Of a DNA stretch of 64,000 nucleotides, positions 25,302 through 32,678 are shown in pieces. The stretch is from JANXYW01 sp031400455 (GTDB taxonomy: Bacteria > Chloroflexota > Dehalococcoidia > DSTF01 > JACRBR01). The first letter of the stretch is position 1, and each line of letters begins with the position of its first letter. The notes below the pieces were generated by a model, which saw only the letters and a program-made list of their open reading frames with translations, was not told where the DNA came from and did no database searches. The DNA lies in NCBI GenBank assembly GCA_031400455.1, contig JANNPX010000020.1, forward strand, positions 1 to 64,000. The letters are read 5' to 3'. Position numbers and translations under genes: made by a program.

Positions 25302-25352
25302 GGCGAATCGGTGAGCGGTCGTTTCCGCGCCGTCATCCCGATCGTTCTTCGC

Positions 25353-25380
25353 TGTCATCCCGAGCGTAGCGAGGGATCTA
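25353..25380. repeat. dispersed repeat family G (GTCATCC-GAGCG-AGCGA type)
   Basis: GTCATCCCGAGCGTAGCGAG followed by GGATCT. Related copies lie at 59052 (best), 62232 and 6407. Confidence 0.55.
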
Positions 25381-25564
25381 TCCCGATCCAGCAAGCTGCC
25401 TGGCTACGCTATGCGAGGCGCCGTTCCAGGGGCCCGGCACGCAACGCCAATCGCGCAAGCTCGTTTTGCCCGCCGTGCCTCAGCTGGCTCAGAAACTAGA
25501 CAGCGCGCCCGGCCAGCCTGCTGCTGCTTGACGCCCACCCGTCGCTTTCGCCCCGCCACAGCAG

Positions 25565-25570
25565 TACGCT
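25565..25570 (+). promoter_or_regulatory. -10 box of a probable leaderless promoter (comB-like gene)
   Basis: TACGCT ends 7 nt before the ATG at 25578; no ribosome binding site is present. Confidence 0.45.
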
Positions 25571-25577
25571 CGGATCG

Positions 25578-26315
25578 ATGAAGATCTCCGTTGCGCTCAC
25601 ACCGAAGCTCCTACGCGAGCCCCGGCAGCACGCCGTCGCCGTCGTCGACGTGCTGCGCGCTACGACATCGCTCGTTACCATGCTCGAGAACGGGCTTCTC
25701 CGCGCCATCATCAGTGATAACCTGCAGACCGCCCGCAAGCTCGCCCTCAACAACTTCTCCCTGCTCTGCGGCGAGGTGAAAGCGCAGCCGCCCCCTGGCT
25801 TCGACTACGGCAACTCGCCCGCCGAGTTCGCGGAGCTGTCGTTCAAGGGGAAATCTGCCGTGCTCTTCACGACCAACGGTACGCGTGCGCTGATGGCTGC
25901 CGCGGGCGCGCCGTTCGTCGCGGCGGGAGCGCTGCTCAATCGCCGGGCAGTCGGACAGCGGCTCGTCGCCGAAGCGGCGGCGCACGGCATCGATATCGCC
26001 GTCGTCTGCGCCGGCGTCGATCGTGGCACGGCGTTCGCGCTCGAAGACACCGCCACCGCCGGCGCCATCGTCGAAGCCGCCATCGAGGCCGACTCCGCGC
26101 TCGCGATGACCGACTCGTCCTGGGCCGCCCTGCACCTCTGGCACTGGTACCGCGGAGACGCCATGCGCCTCTTCCGCCAGTCCAAGCACGGCCGCCTGCT
26201 CCACGAGCTCGGCTTCGACAACGACCTCAACTACTCGTCACAGGTCGACATCTACAACTCCGTCCCCGTCCTGCACGACGCAGACGGCACGAAGGTGTTG
26301 CGGAGCGGCGCCTAA
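25578..26315 (+). CDS. comB: ComB-like 2-phosphosulfolactate phosphatase family protein
   Basis: 245 residues. The family signatures are visible: VVDVLRATTSLVTML near 23-37, GNSPAEF, LFTTNGTRAL near 97, VVCAG and ALEDTATAGAIV near 155. ComB dephosphorylates 2-phosphosulfolactate in coenzyme M synthesis, but homologues are widespread in bacteria that do not make coenzyme M, where the substrate is unknown. Here it is monocistronic. Its TAA stop lies inside a copy of the family A repeat. Confidence 0.88.
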   Translation: MKISVALTPKLLREPRQHAVAVVDVLRATTSLVTMLENGLLRAIISDNLQTARKLALNNFSLLCGEVKAQPPPGFDYGNSPAEFAELSFKGKSAVLFTTNGTRALMAAAGAPFVAAGALLNRRAVGQRLVAEAAAHGIDIAVVCAGVDRGTAFALEDTATAGAIVEAAIEADSALAMTDSSWAALHLWHWYRGDAMRLFRQSKHGRLLHELGFDNDLNYSSQVDIYNSVPVLHDADGTKVLRSGA

Positions 26316-26348
26316 CCCCCGACCCCTTCCCCGCGAGGGAAGGGGAGC
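26311..26348. repeat. repeat family A, inverted copy supplying the comB stop codon
   Basis: CCTAACCCCCGACCCCTTCC then CCGCGAGGGAAGGGGAGC, opposite in direction to the copies at 26848 and 26960. The TAA at 26313-26315 ends comB. Confidence 0.8.
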
Positions 26349-26437
26349 TTGCATGGAGGGGGTTGCGTTCCGCGCCGACTTTGGCAAACGCGGGTGCGCC
26401 GCCTTTTTGGAGCAACAAACTTGTGTCGAGAAGAATC

Positions 26438-26821
26438 TCATGACGCGGACTGGTTCAACTTGGCCGCGACCTCGACGAGCACGCTCGGCAAGTTGGCCCG
26501 CACCCGCTCATTCGTCACACGAAACAACCGTAAGCCGCGCGCCGCGATGATCGCATCTCGCTCTTCGTCGTAGGACACCTGTTGCTCGTGGATCGGTCCG
26601 TCAACCTCGACGACGAGACCGGCGGCATGACAATAGAAGTCGACGATGAATCCATCAATGATCTGCTGGCGGCGAAAATGGACGCCCAAGCCGTTGCGCC
26701 GAAGCCGCTGCCACAGCAACCCCTCTTCCGGGGTCGGATGAGCCCGCATCTCCCGCGCCCGGGCATCCTTCGCCTGAGACGCACCCCGCCCTCGAACAAT
26801 CCCCGCACGAGTCCGCTCCAT
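26438..26821 (-). CDS. DUF559 endonuclease-like protein inside a repeat-bounded cassette
   Basis: 127 residues from the ATG at 26821. The domain begins near residue 25 (MRAHPTPEEGLLWQRLR) and carries RRQQIIDGFIVDFYC and VVEVDGPIHEQQ, the acidic residues of a Vsr-like/PD-(D/E)xK fold, then GLRLFRVTNERV near the end. Such proteins are small predicted nucleases with no settled role. The gene lies between an inverted repeat A copy on its 3' side (26311) and two direct copies on its 5' side (26848, 26960), with unrelated comB and proA beyond, as if a cassette had entered between them. Confidence 0.82.
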   Translation of the reverse strand: MERTRAGIVRGRGASQAKDARAREMRAHPTPEEGLLWQRLRRNGLGVHFRRQQIIDGFIVDFYCHAAGLVVEVDGPIHEQQVSYDEERDAIIAARGLRLFRVTNERVRANLPSVLVEVAAKLNQSAS

Positions 26822-26847
26822 CGATAGAGAATCCCTTCCCACTGGAG

Positions 26848-26885
26848 GCTCCCCTTCCCTCGCGGGGAAGGGGCCGGGGGTTAGG
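26848..26885. repeat. repeat family A copy
   Basis: CTCCCCTTCCCTCGCGGGGA continuing to GGGGTTAGG, 27 nt upstream of the DUF559 start codon and in direct orientation with the copy at 26960. Confidence 0.8.
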
Positions 26886-26959
26886 CCATCTACGTTCGGC
26901 CTGAACGCACCCAGGACGAGTACGCTCCGTCGAACCAAGAGTCCCTTTCCCATTCGACG

Positions 26960-26997
26960 CTCCCCTTCCCTCGCGGGGAAGGGGCCGGGGGTTAGGG
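26960..26997. repeat. repeat family A copy supplying the proA stop codon
   Basis: Direct copy of the element at 26848; its TTA (26992-26994) is the complement of the TAA that ends proA. Confidence 0.8.
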
Positions 26998-28260
26998 CCG
27001 CGTCTGCCCGTCCCCGAACACGATCCACTTGTACGTGCAGATCTCCCGCAGCCCCACCGGCCCGCGCGCATGGAACTTCTGCGTCGCGTCGATGATCTCG
27101 GCGCCCATGCCGAACTGCGCGCCGTCGGTGAACTGCGTGCTCGCGTTGACGTAGCACACGGCCGTATCCACCTCACGCAGGAAGCGCATCGCCGTGCTGT
27201 AGTTCTCAGTCACGATCGCGTCGGAGTGGCCGCTGCTGTAGCGGTAGATGAAGTCGACGGCGTCATCGTACGAATCGACCACCTTCACCGACGCAACGAG
27301 CGCCAGGAACTCCTTCCCGTAGTCGGCGTCCGTGCTGCGCACACTCCCGTGCGCGCCCTCCAGCACGGCGTACGAGCGCTCATCGCAGCGCAGCTCCACG
27401 CCCTTCTCCGCCATCGCCCACGCGGCATCCGGCAGGAAGCGCGACGCGACATCCGCGTGTACGACGATCGTGTCCAGCGCGTTGCAGATGCTGTACCGCC
27501 GAGTCTTCGCGTTCACGACGATGTCGCGCGCTTTCGCGAGGTCGGCGTCCGCGTCCACGTACGTGTGGCAGACGCCGATGCCGCCGATCAGCACCGGCAT
27601 CGTCGCATTCTTCTCGACGAAGCGGATCAATTCCTCGCCGCCGCGCGGGACGACCAGGTCGATGTACTGCTTCATCGTCAGCATCTCTGCCACAATCGCA
27701 CGGTCGCTCGATTCGATGATTTGCACCGCGCCGTCGGGCACGCCCGCCGCCGCCAGCGCGCCGTCGATCACCCGACCCAGCACGATGTTCGACTGCAGCG
27801 CTTCCTTGCCGCCTCGCAGGATCGTCGCGCTGCCCGCCTTCAAGCACAGCGAGGCAATGTCCACGGTAACGTTCGGCCGGTTCTCATAGATCGCGCCGAT
27901 GACGCCGAACGGCACGCGCATCTTGCCGACCATCAGCCCGTTCGGCAGCGTCCGCATCTCGATGCTTTCGCCCACCGGGTCCGGTAGCGACGCGACGTTC
28001 CGCACGTCCGCCGCGATCGCCGCGAGGCGCTCCGGCGTCAGCGTCAGCCGGTCCAGCACGGCCGGCGTTAGCCCATCGCCGCGCCCGCGCTCGATGTCCT
28101 GCGCATTCGCGGCGAGGATTTCGCTCTCGTGCGCGACGAGCGCGTCCGCGAGGCCGTTGAGCGCCGCATTCTTGACGGTCGTCGACGTCGTCGCCAGCCG
28201 CCGCGCCGCCCGCTTCGCCGCCTGCGCCTTCTGCTCGATCTCCGAAGCTACCGCCGTCAT
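26992..28260 (-). CDS. proA: gamma-glutamyl phosphate reductase
   Basis: Second step of proline synthesis: reduces gamma-glutamyl phosphate to glutamate semialdehyde with NADPH. 422 residues, the family size. Aldehyde dehydrogenase-type fold: PFGVIGAIYENRPNVTVD near 118, LRGGKEALQSN, catalytic Cys in RRYSICNALDT, and GMGAEIIDATQKFHARGPVG near the end. GAGGATT precedes the ATG. No proB is in the window. The stop codon is within a repeat A copy. Confidence 0.95.
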   Translation of the reverse strand: MTAVASEIEQKAQAAKRAARRLATTSTTVKNAALNGLADALVAHESEILAANAQDIERGRGDGLTPAVLDRLTLTPERLAAIAADVRNVASLPDPVGESIEMRTLPNGLMVGKMRVPFGVIGAIYENRPNVTVDIASLCLKAGSATILRGGKEALQSNIVLGRVIDGALAAAGVPDGAVQIIESSDRAIVAEMLTMKQYIDLVVPRGGEELIRFVEKNATMPVLIGGIGVCHTYVDADADLAKARDIVVNAKTRRYSICNALDTIVVHADVASRFLPDAAWAMAEKGVELRCDERSYAVLEGAHGSVRSTDADYGKEFLALVASVKVVDSYDDAVDFIYRYSSGHSDAIVTENYSTAMRFLREVDTAVCYVNASTQFTDGAQFGMGAEIIDATQKFHARGPVGLREICTYKWIVFGDGQTRP

Positions 28261-28320
28261 AGCAATCCTCTATCACCTGTGTATCGACCGGAGTGCATCA
28301 GTGTAACAAGCCTCGAACCC

Positions 28321-28357
28321 GCGCTATCCACTATTCACTGCCCACTAACCACCCGTC
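28321..28357. repeat. CTATCCACTA-type simple repeat (family E) touching the azlD stop
   Basis: CTATCCACTATTCACTGCCC then ACTAACCACC. The azlD stop codon starts right after it. Confidence 0.45.
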
Positions 28358-28678
28358 CTACCCCAGCCACTGCAACACCCACAGCGCCGCCATCCCCACG
28401 CCGATGGTCGCCCAGACGCTCTTGCTCGCCCACGCCACGGCGCCCGATGCCAGCGCCGCCAGTACCCGCTCGTTGCCCGGCCCGATGTCGAAGTCGCCCG
28501 ACCCACCCGCATACACCACAGCCGGAAGGATGATCGCCGCTAGCACGGCCGGCATCACGAAGCGCAGCGCCGAGCGCGCCGCGACCGGCAACCTGCTGTG
28601 ATGCACGAGCGCCAGCACCGACAGCCGGATGCCGTAAGTCCCGATGCCTGCAAGTGCGATGATGATCCACAGCCTCAT
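28358..28678 (-). CDS. azlD: AzlD-family branched-chain amino acid exporter subunit
   Basis: 106 residues, all hydrophobic with about three to four helices (MRLWIIIALAGIGTYGIRLS at the start and LRFVMPAVLAAIILPAVV in the middle). AzlD is the small partner of AzlC in branched-chain amino acid efflux. Its ATG overlaps the azlC stop codon. Length and the GTYGIRLS motif match the family. Confidence 0.9.
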   Translation of the reverse strand: MRLWIIIALAGIGTYGIRLSVLALVHHSRLPVAARSALRFVMPAVLAAIILPAVVYAGGSGDFDIGPGNERVLAALASGAVAWASKSVWATIGVGMAALWVLQWLG

Positions 28679-29406
28679 GGTGCGAGCATCTCCTCGTCGT
28701 CCGCACCCAGCGCAGCGTGCGCAATGATGCCCGCCGCCATCCCGGCCAGGATCGCCGTCAGCAGCCCCGTCCCGTACGGCCAGCGGAACCCGACCGTCGC
28801 GATCACGCCAGCAACCGCGGCAGCAGCCAGCGCAGGCCGCCCCTTCAGTGCCCCTACCAGCAGCGCGATGAACGTCAGCGGCAGCGCAAAGTCCAGCGAC
28901 CAGCTATCCGGCACCGCCGCGCCCACAAACACACCGACAGCCGTCGCCACCTGCCACGTGGTCCACAATGCGATGCTCGTACCGAAGAAGAACCAGTGCG
29001 CGTGCGCCGCCGTGCCCCGCCGATAGCGCGCGATCGCCGTCGCGTAGGCCTCGTCCGTCAGCAGGTACGCCAGCAGCCACCGCCAGCGGCGGGCAAGATG
29101 GTCCGTATACGGTGCCAACGACGCGCTGTAGAGCATGTGTCGCGCGTTCACGAGCAGCACCGTCAGCACGATCACCGCGCCCGGCACCTCGTTCGCGATC
29201 AGCCGCACCGCAACGAACTGGCTCGCCCCGCCGAACACAATGGCCGACATCGCCTGCGCCAGCCCCGTCGGCAACCCCGCCTTCACCGCGTACGCCCCGT
29301 ACGCCATCCCGAACGGCGCGACGCCCAGCAGCAGCGGCGCCTGTGCTCGCACGCCTGCGAAGAACTCGCTCCGGGCCGACTGCGCAGACGCATCCAATGT
29401 CGACAT
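28675..29406 (-). CDS. azlC: AzlC-family branched-chain amino acid exporter subunit
   Basis: 243 residues from the ATG at 29406. About seven helices, with APFGMAYGAYAVKAGL near 28, FGGASQFVAVRLI near 62 and NARHMLYSASLAPY near 88, all conserved in AzlC (LIV-E exporter family). Forms the exporter with the overlapping AzlD. Upstream lies the 528-nt region with two predicted small RNAs on the opposite strand. Confidence 0.92.
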   Translation of the reverse strand: MSTLDASAQSARSEFFAGVRAQAPLLLGVAPFGMAYGAYAVKAGLPTGLAQAMSAIVFGGASQFVAVRLIANEVPGAVIVLTVLLVNARHMLYSASLAPYTDHLARRWRWLLAYLLTDEAYATAIARYRRGTAAHAHWFFFGTSIALWTTWQVATAVGVFVGAAVPDSWSLDFALPLTFIALLVGALKGRPALAAAAVAGVIATVGFRWPYGTGLLTAILAGMAAGIIAHAALGADDEEMLAP

Positions 29407-29498
29407 GCTCACGACCCCCGTCGGCAGCTCGTGCAGATTCGATACTTGACGGCGCGCACCCGCCGTCCGGCAATCGTACCGGCTGCAGCGCACCGACT

Positions 29499-29526
29499 TG
29501 TAACGGCTCACCGGGCCACCCGTTTG
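29499..29526 (+). promoter_or_regulatory. ECF-sigma-type promoter 1 (TGTAAC-N16-CGTTTG)
   Basis: TGTAAC at 29499-29504 and CGTTTG at 29521-29526 with exactly 16 bases between. This matches the -35 AAC / -10 CGT layout of ECF sigma promoters. The same element is at 29785 and 52053. Confidence 0.55.
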
Positions 29527-29527
29527 T

Positions 29528-29594
29528 GTCTGTGTCGAAGGAGGCGGGGCCTTCGATAACAACGGGGGCGGCAGAAATGCTGCCCTCGTCTTTG
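29528..29594 (+). ncRNA. predicted small RNA, copy 1
   Basis: The predicted start just after the CGTTTG box begins TCTGTGTCG. Stem 1 is TCGAAGG (29535-29541) with CCTTCGA (29550-29556) around the loop AGGCGGGG. A 12-bp terminator stem, ACGGGGGCGGCA with TGCTGCCCTCGT, closes a GAAA tetraloop (29574-29577), followed by CTTTG. The copy at 29814-29880 has the same loops but differently sequenced stems. No coding potential is apparent in about 67 nt. Confidence 0.6.
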
Positions 29595-29605
29595 TGTCCG
29601 CTAGT

Positions 29606-29650
29606 TCAGCCGGTCAGCGTGTCAGCCGGTCAGCGCGTCAGCGGCTGAGC
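29606..29650. repeat. GTCAGC simple repeat (family F)
   Basis: Repeated TCAGCCGGTCAGCGTGTCAG-like units between the two small RNA copies. Related stretches are at 29905, 42590 and 43023. Confidence 0.55.
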
Positions 29651-29784
29651 CCGCCAGCACTTCAGCCGTCATCTATCGGACGTTTCAGAGGCCCCATCCT
29701 CCGCCCACCCGAGTGGCACCAGCCGTCCCCGGCTGAGAGTGCGCCGCCCCACATCTCTGACGGACGTGAGTCCCCGCGCCGCTC

Positions 29785-29810
29785 TGTAACAGCCGCCCCA
29801 CCCGACCGTT
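29785..29810 (+). promoter_or_regulatory. ECF-sigma-type promoter 2 (TGTAAC-N16-CGTT)
   Basis: TGTAAC at 29785-29790 and CGTT at 29807-29810, again exactly 16 bases apart, in front of the second small RNA copy. Confidence 0.55.
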
Positions 29811-29813
29811 CTA

Positions 29814-29880
29814 GTCTGTGTCGAAGGAGGCGGGGCCTGAGACACACAAACGAGGCAGCAGCAATGCCGCCTCGTTTTTG
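29814..29880 (+). ncRNA. predicted small RNA, copy 2
   Basis: Begins GTCTGTGTCGAAGG as in copy 1. The outer stem is TGTGTC (29817-29822) with GACACA (29841-29846), then a GA/GA internal loop, AGG/CCT, and the identical loop AGGCGGGG (29828-29835). The terminator stem ACGAGGCAGCA with TGCCGCCTCGT closes a GCAA tetraloop (29861-29864) and runs into TTTTTG. Stems differ from copy 1 by compensatory changes while both loops keep their class. Confidence 0.65.
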
Positions 29881-29904
29881 TTTGCGCAACGCGACCCCGC
29901 TGAC

Positions 29905-29933
29905 TAGCTGAAAAGCTGACCGCTGACCCGCCC
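29905..29933. repeat. GCTGACC simple repeat (family F) touching the prsW stop
   Basis: GACTAGCTGAAAAGCTGACC then GCTGACCC; the prsW stop codon begins at 29935. Confidence 0.5.
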
Positions 29934-29934
29934 C

Positions 29935-31866
29935 TCACCCCATCCACGGCGCAATCGCCTCCAGCGCCGTGCCTTCAACGCTCGGCGGCGCCGCATCCCG
30001 CAGGCGCCGCGCCACGATCGGTATCGCGAGGATGAACGCCGACGAGACGACGCCCACGATTACATACGCGACGATCTCCAGCGTGCGATCGCTCAGCGTG
30101 TCGAGCCCGAGGATGCGCGACCCCAGCACCGTAAACGCTGCGTTCCAGGCCGCGTGGAACAGCACCGCCAGCGCGAACAGGCCCACTGCGACGCGCGACC
30201 GTCCCGCCACCGTCCAGTACCACCACCCCAACCCGACCAACCCCGTACACAACACGTGCAACGATGTGCTTCCACCGCGCAGCAGCATGATCTCCCACCA
30301 CCCGCCCAGGTCGTCCGCGATGCCACTAAGCCCGTAAAGCATCGCCTCGAGGAAGCCGAATCCCGCCCCAGCCGCCGCCCCCAGCGCGAACGCCTGCCCA
30401 CGCGTCATCGTCCGCTTCAGCAGGAACCGCACGCTCAGCCCCTTCGCGAACTCCTCCGATAGCGGCGCGAACACCGAAGCCGTGATCAGCGCCGCGAAGA
30501 ACTGTTCGTTCCGCGAGAGGATAGAGTCCGCCTCGCGAATGATCGCGTGGACGTCATCCTGAGACCGCGCGTCGGCGAAGGCGCCGTTGTGCACCAGCAA
30601 CAGCAGTACGCCGCCCAGGCTCCCCAGCGACTCCACGTAGATGGCGATGGTCGTCGCCACCGCCATGCTGATCGCGATCGCCAGCGTGAACTGCCGCCAC
30701 GTCACCCAGCGCACAGCTATGCCGCGCAGCACCGACCCGCGTGCCGCCATCGCCGCGAACGTCAGCCCCGGCAGCGCCGCCGCCGCGACGTGCAGCACCG
30801 GCATCGGCGCGGCGATCGGATCGTCCGACCGCATGTTGATCTGGCCGACCACTAGCACGCCCGCAAACAGTGCGAACCCAAACGCCGCAATTGGCGGCCG
30901 GTACTCGTTCGACCCTTCGCCCATCGACGCCGAAATGCCGTGGTACGTCAGGATCAGCCCCGGCACGAACGACCACACCGCGATCGCCGCGATCGACACC
31001 GCCTGCTGGACGACGCCGAACTCCTCGCCGCTCTCCGAGTACGTCGCCTCCGCGTCGATCAGCCGGAACAGCGCGAAGATCGCGAACACGCCGGCAATGC
31101 CCAGCATCACGCCGTACGCCGAACCCAGCAGCCGCGACCACCGCGCGATCGTCCGCAGCGCATGCGGCCGCAGCGCCCAGCGCAAACACACCGCCGCCAG
31201 CACTACGCCCAGCACCATGCTCAGCGCGCCGAACCACAGAAGGTCGCTGAACGCCCGGTACTCCGCCAGGTCCGGCGTGTTCATCTGCCGCAGAACCGGC
31301 GCGTACACCATCATCACGAATCCGCCCGTGATCAGCGTCAGCGACAGCGCCGCGAAGACGAACTTGGAGTAGGTCTTCATCGAAACGAACATCAACCCCA
31401 TCCCAAAGACAATGCCGATGCCCAACGACACAAAGATCGCCGTCAGCGCCTCGGCCGCGCCCTGGTCCGCCTGCGTGAGGTAGAGGATGTACGTCGTCGC
31501 CACGCTGAAGCAGCTCAACAGCGTGATCGTGCTGACGAGCGCCCCCGCCCATTTGGCCATGGAGCGCGCAACGCTGCGCCGGACCGCAGGCACATCAGGC
31601 CGCAGCGTGCGCATCGCCGGAGGCTGCACCGTGCCGTCCGCGCGCACAGCGTCCCTCGCGAACTCGAACCGCGGCCGCTTGGCAACGGAGCGCGCGATCG
31701 GTTGCGGCACGATTGCCGACGCCGGAGCGATGACCGATGCCGCCACTATCGGTTGATCATCCGCCTCGACGGGAACAGCAACGGTCGCGGCGACCGGATC
31801 CGGACGTGCAGGATCAGCTGCGCCGCGCGCGCCGTCGCCTGGTTCGTCGACTGGCCGATCCTCCAA
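29935..31866 (-). CDS. PrsW-family intramembrane protease, long form
   Basis: 643 residues, start TTG with GAGGAGG just upstream. Residues 1-100 are a Pro/Ala/Val-rich cytoplasmic extension. About a dozen helices follow. PrsW motifs lie in the C-terminal third: APLSEEFAKGLSVRFLL (Glu-Glu), GAAAGAGFGFLEAMLYG, LHVLCTGLVGLGWW and LFHAAWNAAF. PrsW of Bacillus cuts an anti-sigma factor to free an ECF sigma factor. Two ECF-type promoters lie immediately downstream and an ECF/anti-sigma pair lies 26 kb away, so the same role is possible here (inference). The N-terminal membrane half has no known counterpart. Confidence 0.85.
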   Translation of the reverse strand: MEDRPVDEPGDGARGAADPARPDPVAATVAVPVEADDQPIVAASVIAPASAIVPQPIARSVAKRPRFEFARDAVRADGTVQPPAMRTLRPDVPAVRRSVARSMAKWAGALVSTITLLSCFSVATTYILYLTQADQGAAEALTAIFVSLGIGIVFGMGLMFVSMKTYSKFVFAALSLTLITGGFVMMVYAPVLRQMNTPDLAEYRAFSDLLWFGALSMVLGVVLAAVCLRWALRPHALRTIARWSRLLGSAYGVMLGIAGVFAIFALFRLIDAEATYSESGEEFGVVQQAVSIAAIAVWSFVPGLILTYHGISASMGEGSNEYRPPIAAFGFALFAGVLVVGQINMRSDDPIAAPMPVLHVAAAALPGLTFAAMAARGSVLRGIAVRWVTWRQFTLAIAISMAVATTIAIYVESLGSLGGVLLLLVHNGAFADARSQDDVHAIIREADSILSRNEQFFAALITASVFAPLSEEFAKGLSVRFLLKRTMTRGQAFALGAAAGAGFGFLEAMLYGLSGIADDLGGWWEIMLLRGGSTSLHVLCTGLVGLGWWYWTVAGRSRVAVGLFALAVLFHAAWNAAFTVLGSRILGLDTLSDRTLEIVAYVIVGVVSSAFILAIPIVARRLRDAAPPSVEGTALEAIAPWMG

Positions 31867-32024
31867 GCGCCTCCTCTGCTAGGCGTCCGCCTGCGTCGCC
31901 GCGCTCCCCGCACCGTACGACACATGCGGCATGCCGTACAGCCGTCGGATGAGTATCGGCGCCGCGGGGTCGCGATCGCCCCGCCCGACGACCCTAACGC
32001 GCGCGTCGCCAACGTCCGTGGCCC

Positions 32025-32048
32025 GTAGCGCGGGCTTTCCAGCCCGCG
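32025..32048. repeat. hairpin repeat family B
   Basis: GTAGCGCGGGCTTTCCAGCC then CGCG. In the 392-base gap 31867-32258 this is the only recognisable element. Confidence 0.6.
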
Positions 32049-32258
32049 CGGGCCCCAAGACACTTCGGAGCTCTCACGCGCTCGACGCTCGTACGCTCCG
32101 CGACCTCGCTTCCCGAACGCAACATCAAGAGCCGTCTCGGCGCCCGCATCGGTGTCCCTGCCGTTTAACAGATGTACAACACAATCCCGCACCCCCGTTA
32201 ATCCCACCCTTCCGATACCTAACGTGCAGGACAGAGCAAGGCGCAAAGGACCACCACA

Positions 32259-32609
32259 ATGCCGACCTACATCTCGATGCTCAACTGGACCGGCGCACAC
32301 CAACCGCATCCCACCGACGTCCGCATGGCAATCCTCCGTCACGACGCGCGCCTCCGCACGCGCGGCCTCCACTCCGTCGCCCTCCTGCCCGACGAGGGCG
32401 CCTGCTCCGCCGTGATGCTCGCCACCGTCACCGACGAGCGCGCCGCCGCGAAGCTCGCTGCATCCATACTTCCCCAGGCAACCCTCCGCATCGAATCGAT
32501 GCGGTTCGACGATGACCGCCCGGAGCCGGACGGGGCGCGCGAGGTGGTAAGTCCCCCTCCCCCTCGCGACTACCTGAACGCCGTACTGGAGGCCGTCGCC
32601 GCTCGTTGA
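32259..32609 (+). CDS. GYD-domain-like small protein
   Basis: 116 residues; AAAGGACC lies upstream of the ATG. The N-terminus MPTYISMLNWTG matches the opening of GYD-family proteins, which are small ferredoxin-like-fold proteins, and the alternating pattern up to residue 90 agrees with that. The C-terminal 25 residues are Pro-rich. Function of the family is not established. A strong bidirectional terminator follows. Confidence 0.6.
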   Translation: MPTYISMLNWTGAHQPHPTDVRMAILRHDARLRTRGLHSVALLPDEGACSAVMLATVTDERAAAKLAASILPQATLRIESMRFDDDRPEPDGAREVVSPPPPRDYLNAVLEAVAAR

Positions 32610-32631
32610 ACGCACCGCGCTGCGTATAGCA

Positions 32632-32659
32632 AAGACGGCACGCCCACGCGTGCCGTCTT
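32632..32659. terminator. bidirectional intrinsic terminator
   Basis: AAGACGGCACG and CGTGCCGTCTT form a perfect 11-bp stem with a 6-nt loop, between the convergent GYD-like and gatD genes. Confidence 0.7.
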
Positions 32660-32678
32660 CAGCGTCTGCGCGAGCGCC

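Noticed and set aside
29935..31866. CPBP-type CAAX protease instead of PrsW
   Set aside because: The SEEFAKG, GxGFGFLE and HAAWN order fits PrsW better than the EExxxR/FxxxH pattern of CPBP proteins.
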